From assembly GCA_015852425.1 (NCBI GenBank), contig JAAAIG010000633.1:1-23067 (forward strand): a stretch of DNA of 23,067 bases, given 5' to 3'. The position numbers and the translations under genes were made by a program. This document shows, in pieces, positions 20,218 to 23,067 of the stretch. A model generated the notes under the pieces. It was not told the origin of the DNA and did no database searches. It saw only the letters and a program-made list of their open reading frames with translations. How positions within the stretch are numbered: position 1 is the stretch's first letter; every line of letters begins with the position of its first letter. This DNA comes from Gryganskiella cystojenkinii (lineage: Eukaryota; Mortierellomycota; Mortierellomycetes; Mortierellales; Mortierellaceae).

Positions 20218-20839
20218 TTCGTCGTGAATGTGAAAGGAATTGAAATGTAAGGGATGATCTCGATGTTGAGGACGCGATGAGTATGTTTTTTGGGAGGCTG
20301 AGGGGCGGTGGCAAGTTTTCTTTTTTGATGGGCGTCTGAGCAACGGGAAGAAAAAGGGTAAATATGACCTCGCGGGAAAGTTGAGCCATAAAGGTTGACG
20401 CCGTCCTTTGGAGAAACAAGGAAATGAGAAAGAGGGGGAGAGAGACAGAAGCACCGACCTGCGTCCGTGCAACCATGCTTTTTACATTAGGCGAAAGGAG
20501 ATGACGAACAAAGGGGGGCCTGAAGAGAGTTTTCATTTTTTTTTTTGTGTGTGCACATATGGAACAGGAAACAGGGCCGAGATCGAACATCAGAATGACG
20601 TGGTGAATTGTCAAGTTCGAACCAACAAGGACATACCCGCTTCACCTCTTCTTCAACAACGCGCAAAAACAACGAACGCGACCATTGTCGTTTTTTTTGA
20701 TTGCTGTTAGTCAGGTGACCTTTTTATGGACGCGTCTCAACGGATGAAACAGAAAAAAAAAAAAAAAATCAATTAAAATATCTTGAAAAGTCAACGGACG
20801 GTTGTCTTCAACTTTCCTTTTTACAATATTACTTGCTAA
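20218..20839. promoter_or_regulatory. Divergent promoter region
   Basis: About 0.62 kb between the minus-strand coiled-coil gene and the plus-strand membrane-protein gene. It contains pyrimidine-rich sequence on the minus strand near 20225-20460, a T11 run near 20536, an A-rich run at 20753-20768 and a TTTCC/TTACAA-rich stretch just before the plus-strand gene. The first exon of the plus-strand gene may lie here, but I could not identify it. Confidence 0.45.
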
Positions 20840-20935
20840 TTGTCATATTCGCCTCCGCGGGCTTGGACAAGAAATCTTCGACCTACGACTCCGAGTTCGA
20901 CGAAGGACAGGTTTACTGGTACTGTCATCACTTCA

Positions 20936-22771
20936 ATGGCAACCATCACTACCTCAAACGTACCACTCACCACAACCACAGATATCACCACAACAACCAT
21001 GTCCACAACAACGACTACCACCGATGCCCCGACGACGACGACAACCACAACGCCAATCATCACCACAACGTCATCTTCTTTGTCGAGCACCTCCACAAGA
21101 ACAAGAAGTACTCGCACCCGGACCACCAGCTCAACTACATCGTCATTATCGTCCTCCTCATCGTTCTCTTCATCGTTCTCTTCATCGTCCTCCTCATCGT
21201 CCTCATCATCGTCCTCATCATCGTCCTCGTCATCGTCTTCATCATCGTCCTCATCATCGTCCTCATCATCTTTCATCCCACCAACGACCACAACTACATA
21301 CACAAACCCGACTGTATCTCCTACAAACACACCGGAGCCTGACGGCGGCGACAACGGTCTCTCAACAGGTGCCATCGTCGGAATCGCCGTTGCTGCTTTG
21401 GTCGCTCTCGTAGCCTTGATCGGTTTAGCCATGTTTGCGTCTCGACGTCGCCGTCAACTGAGAAACCAGAACAGCAGCTTGATGTTCAACCCTGTAGCCT
21501 TGAACATGCAAGAGAATAGACGACCCCCAGGAGGAGGTGATGGACCAGGAATGGGCGGTGGTGGCAACGGAATCGTGGAAGCAGTTTACGACCAACGGAC
21601 CGGAGCCCGTATTACGCAACATCAGCCACATCTTTCAGCAAACTCAGCCTCGTTATTGGGCGAGAGCAACTTTTCTCAGACGGGATCTTATAACGGCCTG
21701 GGATACGAGAGTGATATCTTAGTCGGTGGAGGAGCTGCTGCTGCTGCCGCCGCAAGTGGGGCTTATGGGTATGAAGCCAATCATCGTCGTCAGTTGCAAC
21801 AGCAACAGTACCAGGGTGGTGCCGGAGCCGAATACTACCCAAGCCAACGAGTAAGCTACACTCCACCAACAGAGCCTGGTATGACCGACGAGGACCGGTA
21901 TAATCCCGAGTATGCGATCCAGAGAGAAGCAGAGGCTGCACAATATCAAGAGTACCAGCAGTACCAAGACTGGCAACATCAACAAGCCGCTGCAGCTGCG
22001 ATGGTTGGAGCCGGCGGTGCGACTGTAGCAGGAGTAGCAGCGAATGACTACTATGGAGGCATGCAACCGCAACAACAACAGCAGCAGGAGCAACCTGTAT
22101 ACGGTGGTATTCAACCCCCAGAGGGTTTCTATCCCAATCCACAAGACCCACGGTACTCGGGCAATCAACAACAATTCCTTCAGCGGTTGAGACACGGATT
22201 CGATATCGGTACTGGCTCAGCCACCTCAGCCTCGATCAGTCCCTCACGAGGCTCCCCTCGAGTCGCCACTGTCTATCCTCAGGACCCAGGCGCTGGTCAG
22301 TATTACGGATATGGCAGTGGGCAACAAGGACAGGGGCAGTCCGGTGGAGGCTATGTGTCACCGTACACATCCGCAGGTGCCCCATCCCTGAACGATTATT
22401 ATGCGACCACGGAGAGTGATGCCCGATACAACACCAAAAGTGAGTCCTGGTCCGACCTGCCTCTCCCGCCCTCGGTCTCGATGTCTTCTTCTTCGAGTTC
22501 ACCCAGGGTCCCGCTGGTCACAGTCGCGACTGTTCCACCGACGGTCTCGAATACGAGCTCTACAGTCTTGAACCCTTCGACTATAGGTGCGGCCGAGAAG
22601 GCTGAACATGGAGTGAATTACTCGAAACGGAACAGTCAACTCTCGGTCGCCTCATCCACAGAATCCAACTCGGGTGTTCCTAGACGCGCTAATTCACCAC
22701 AGTTGATCCCACCCTCACCCAAGAGAGCTCCTCAAGTGATGTATCCAGAGACAGAGAATCCTCCTGCATGA
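20936..22771 (+). CDS. Ser/Thr-rich single-pass membrane protein, Mid2/wall-sensor-like, 5' end unresolved
   Basis: Open frame from 20840 to TGA 22769-22771; the first in-frame ATG is at 20936 and gives 611 residues. From that Met: Thr-rich then Ser-rich stalk (1-130, poly-Ser from a 12-bp repeat), a Pro/Thr spacer, and one transmembrane helix at about 145-168 (GAIVGIAVAALVALVALIGL). It is followed by a stop-transfer RRRRQLR and a long cytoplasmic tail rich in Gly, Gln, Tyr and Ser, with Ala and Gln runs. This is the architecture of fungal cell-wall stress sensors and mucin-like surface proteins (O-mannosylated stalk outside, signalling tail inside); no Cys-rich WSC domain is visible. A signal peptide is expected but absent from this frame, and a stop at 20837-20839 closes it, so a 5' exon spliced in between 20840 and 20936 is probable. 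Function is inferred from architecture only. Confidence 0.75.
   Translation: MATITTSNVPLTTTTDITTTTMSTTTTTTDAPTTTTTTTPIITTTSSSLSSTSTRTRSTRTRTTSSTTSSLSSSSSFSSSFSSSSSSSSSSSSSSSSSSSSSSSSSSSSSSSFIPPTTTTTYTNPTVSPTNTPEPDGGDNGLSTGAIVGIAVAALVALVALIGLAMFASRRRRQLRNQNSSLMFNPVALNMQENRRPPGGGDGPGMGGGGNGIVEAVYDQRTGARITQHQPHLSANSASLLGESNFSQTGSYNGLGYESDILVGGGAAAAAAASGAYGYEANHRRQLQQQQYQGGAGAEYYPSQRVSYTPPTEPGMTDEDRYNPEYAIQREAEAAQYQEYQQYQDWQHQQAAAAAMVGAGGATVAGVAANDYYGGMQPQQQQQQEQPVYGGIQPPEGFYPNPQDPRYSGNQQQFLQRLRHGFDIGTGSATSASISPSRGSPRVATVYPQDPGAGQYYGYGSGQQGQGQSGGGYVSPYTSAGAPSLNDYYATTESDARYNTKSESWSDLPLPPSVSMSSSSSSPRVPLVTVATVPPTVSNTSSTVLNPSTIGAAEKAEHGVNYSKRNSQLSVASSTESNSGVPRRANSPQLIPPSPKRAPQVMYPETENPPA
21150..21269 (+). 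repeat. 12-bp minisatellite, ten units, encoding poly-Ser
   Basis: Ten consecutive 12-bp units with consensus CGTCCTCATCAT, varying at a few positions (CGTTCTCTTCAT twice, CGTCCTCGTCAT and CGTCTTCATCAT once each). Because 12 is a multiple of three, unit gain or loss changes stalk length by four residues without a frameshift. A degenerate partial unit precedes it at 21141-21149. Confidence 0.9.
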
Positions 22772-23067
22772 GTTTGCAGAAAAACAGCATGTAAATCTAC
22801 TTTAATAATAGAAATCCAAACTTGGCCTTTGCCACGTTACTTTGCAGGTTTGGTGGGATCAATAACCCTCTTCCTTTCTTAAAGGGACCGCTTGTTGACC
22901 GCTTCTTGTATGTAACCATTACTTCTCGAGTTGATTTGGCTCTGTCGATTTTGTGCGACAGGAGAAGCGAAAGGAAGAGGGCTAATGGTTGTGTTTTTTG
23001 GCTAAGTGAAAAATCGCGCCACTGGTTTGTGGCTCAGAAATCAACGCTTCGCCTGGGACCAAAAAAA
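22772..23067. other. 3' flank of the membrane-protein gene
   Basis: Presumed 3' UTR and downstream spacer. AATAAT-like words near 22804-22810 may direct polyadenylation; there is no canonical AATAAA. The rest contains the nested inverted repeat described separately and no open frame. Confidence 0.5.
22866..22981. repeat. Nested inverted repeat
   Basis: Perfect 13-nt inverted arms, CCCTCTTCCTTTC at 22866-22878 and its complement at 22969-22981, enclose a smaller hairpin CTGTCG-8 nt-CGACAG at 22942-22961. A GCTTCT/AGAAGC pair (about 22901 and 22963) lies between them. The nesting would allow a long imperfect stem. It could be a small terminal-inverted-repeat element, a structured transcript end or chance. 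Confidence 0.55.

Noticed and set aside
17422..20472. Start of the coiled-coil protein upstream of 20217
   Set aside because: The extra 85 codons contain no ATG and read as a pyrimidine-rich leader; the first ATG is at 20215-20217.
20600..20640. GTTCGAACC, resembling the B box of a tRNA gene
   Set aside because: No A box at the right distance and no cloverleaf arms.
20833..21342. Plus-strand frame with a hydrophobic Ile/Val/Leu repeat resembling membrane helices
   Set aside because: Hydrophobicity is produced by the shifted 12-bp repeat; it ends soon after the repeat, whereas the poly-Ser frame continues. Kept only as a finding about frame dependence.
20836..21432. 198-codon minus-strand frame with long Asp/Glu runs and a Val-rich part
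   Set aside because: It is the antisense reading of the Ser/Thr repeat; the plus frame continues through a transmembrane helix and a structured tail for another 1.3 kb.

Overview
The window is nuclear DNA from a filamentous fungus. The genes are intron-rich, with short GT-AG introns of about 84-150 bp. Leaders and promoters are pyrimidine-rich, long homopolymer runs fill the spacers, and there are many low-complexity Gln/His/Ser proteins. Recognisable products are a sigma-like glutathione S-transferase, a TRIP12/Ufd4-type HECT ubiquitin ligase and a PROPPIN of the WIPI3/4-Hsv2 type. Early-diverging fungi of the Mucoromycota/Mortierella kind fit this style best, but that placement is inference. 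There is no bacterial or organellar signal, no CRISPR array, no rRNA or tRNA and no intact transposon.

Layout: 1-690 holds only an unresolved possible 3' gene end. A two-exon glutathione S-transferase (1272-2136, minus) follows. Next is the ten-exon HECT ligase (3335-10230, minus; 1,987 codons after splicing), then a one-exon low-complexity basic protein (11047-11841, minus). A 2.3 kb spacer with purine/pyrimidine tracts separates it from a small Arg/Ser-rich protein (14182-14607, plus). The seven-exon PROPPIN (15055-17010, plus) converges on a large coiled-coil protein (17422-20217, minus). That gene shares a roughly 0.6-0.7 kb divergent promoter region with a Ser/Thr-rich single-pass membrane protein (about 20936-22771, plus) resembling Mid2-type wall sensors. 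The right edge has a nested inverted repeat.

I resolved exon joins by reading both frames and requiring continuous family-like protein across each junction. All 17 introns fit GT-AG except intron 4 of the PROPPIN gene, which starts with GC. The genes do not form an operon or an obvious pathway. Ubiquitin-mediated turnover, autophagy-type phosphoinositide recognition, detoxification and cell-surface sensing are independent housekeeping functions. I found no convincing undescribed system. The most useful leads are a stop-free 150-bp intron in the coiled-coil gene, a 12-bp minisatellite whose shifted frame encodes a hydrophobic stretch, an unresolved 5' end of the membrane protein, the GC-AG intron, a His-rich loop in the PROPPIN and the nested inverted repeat at the right end.
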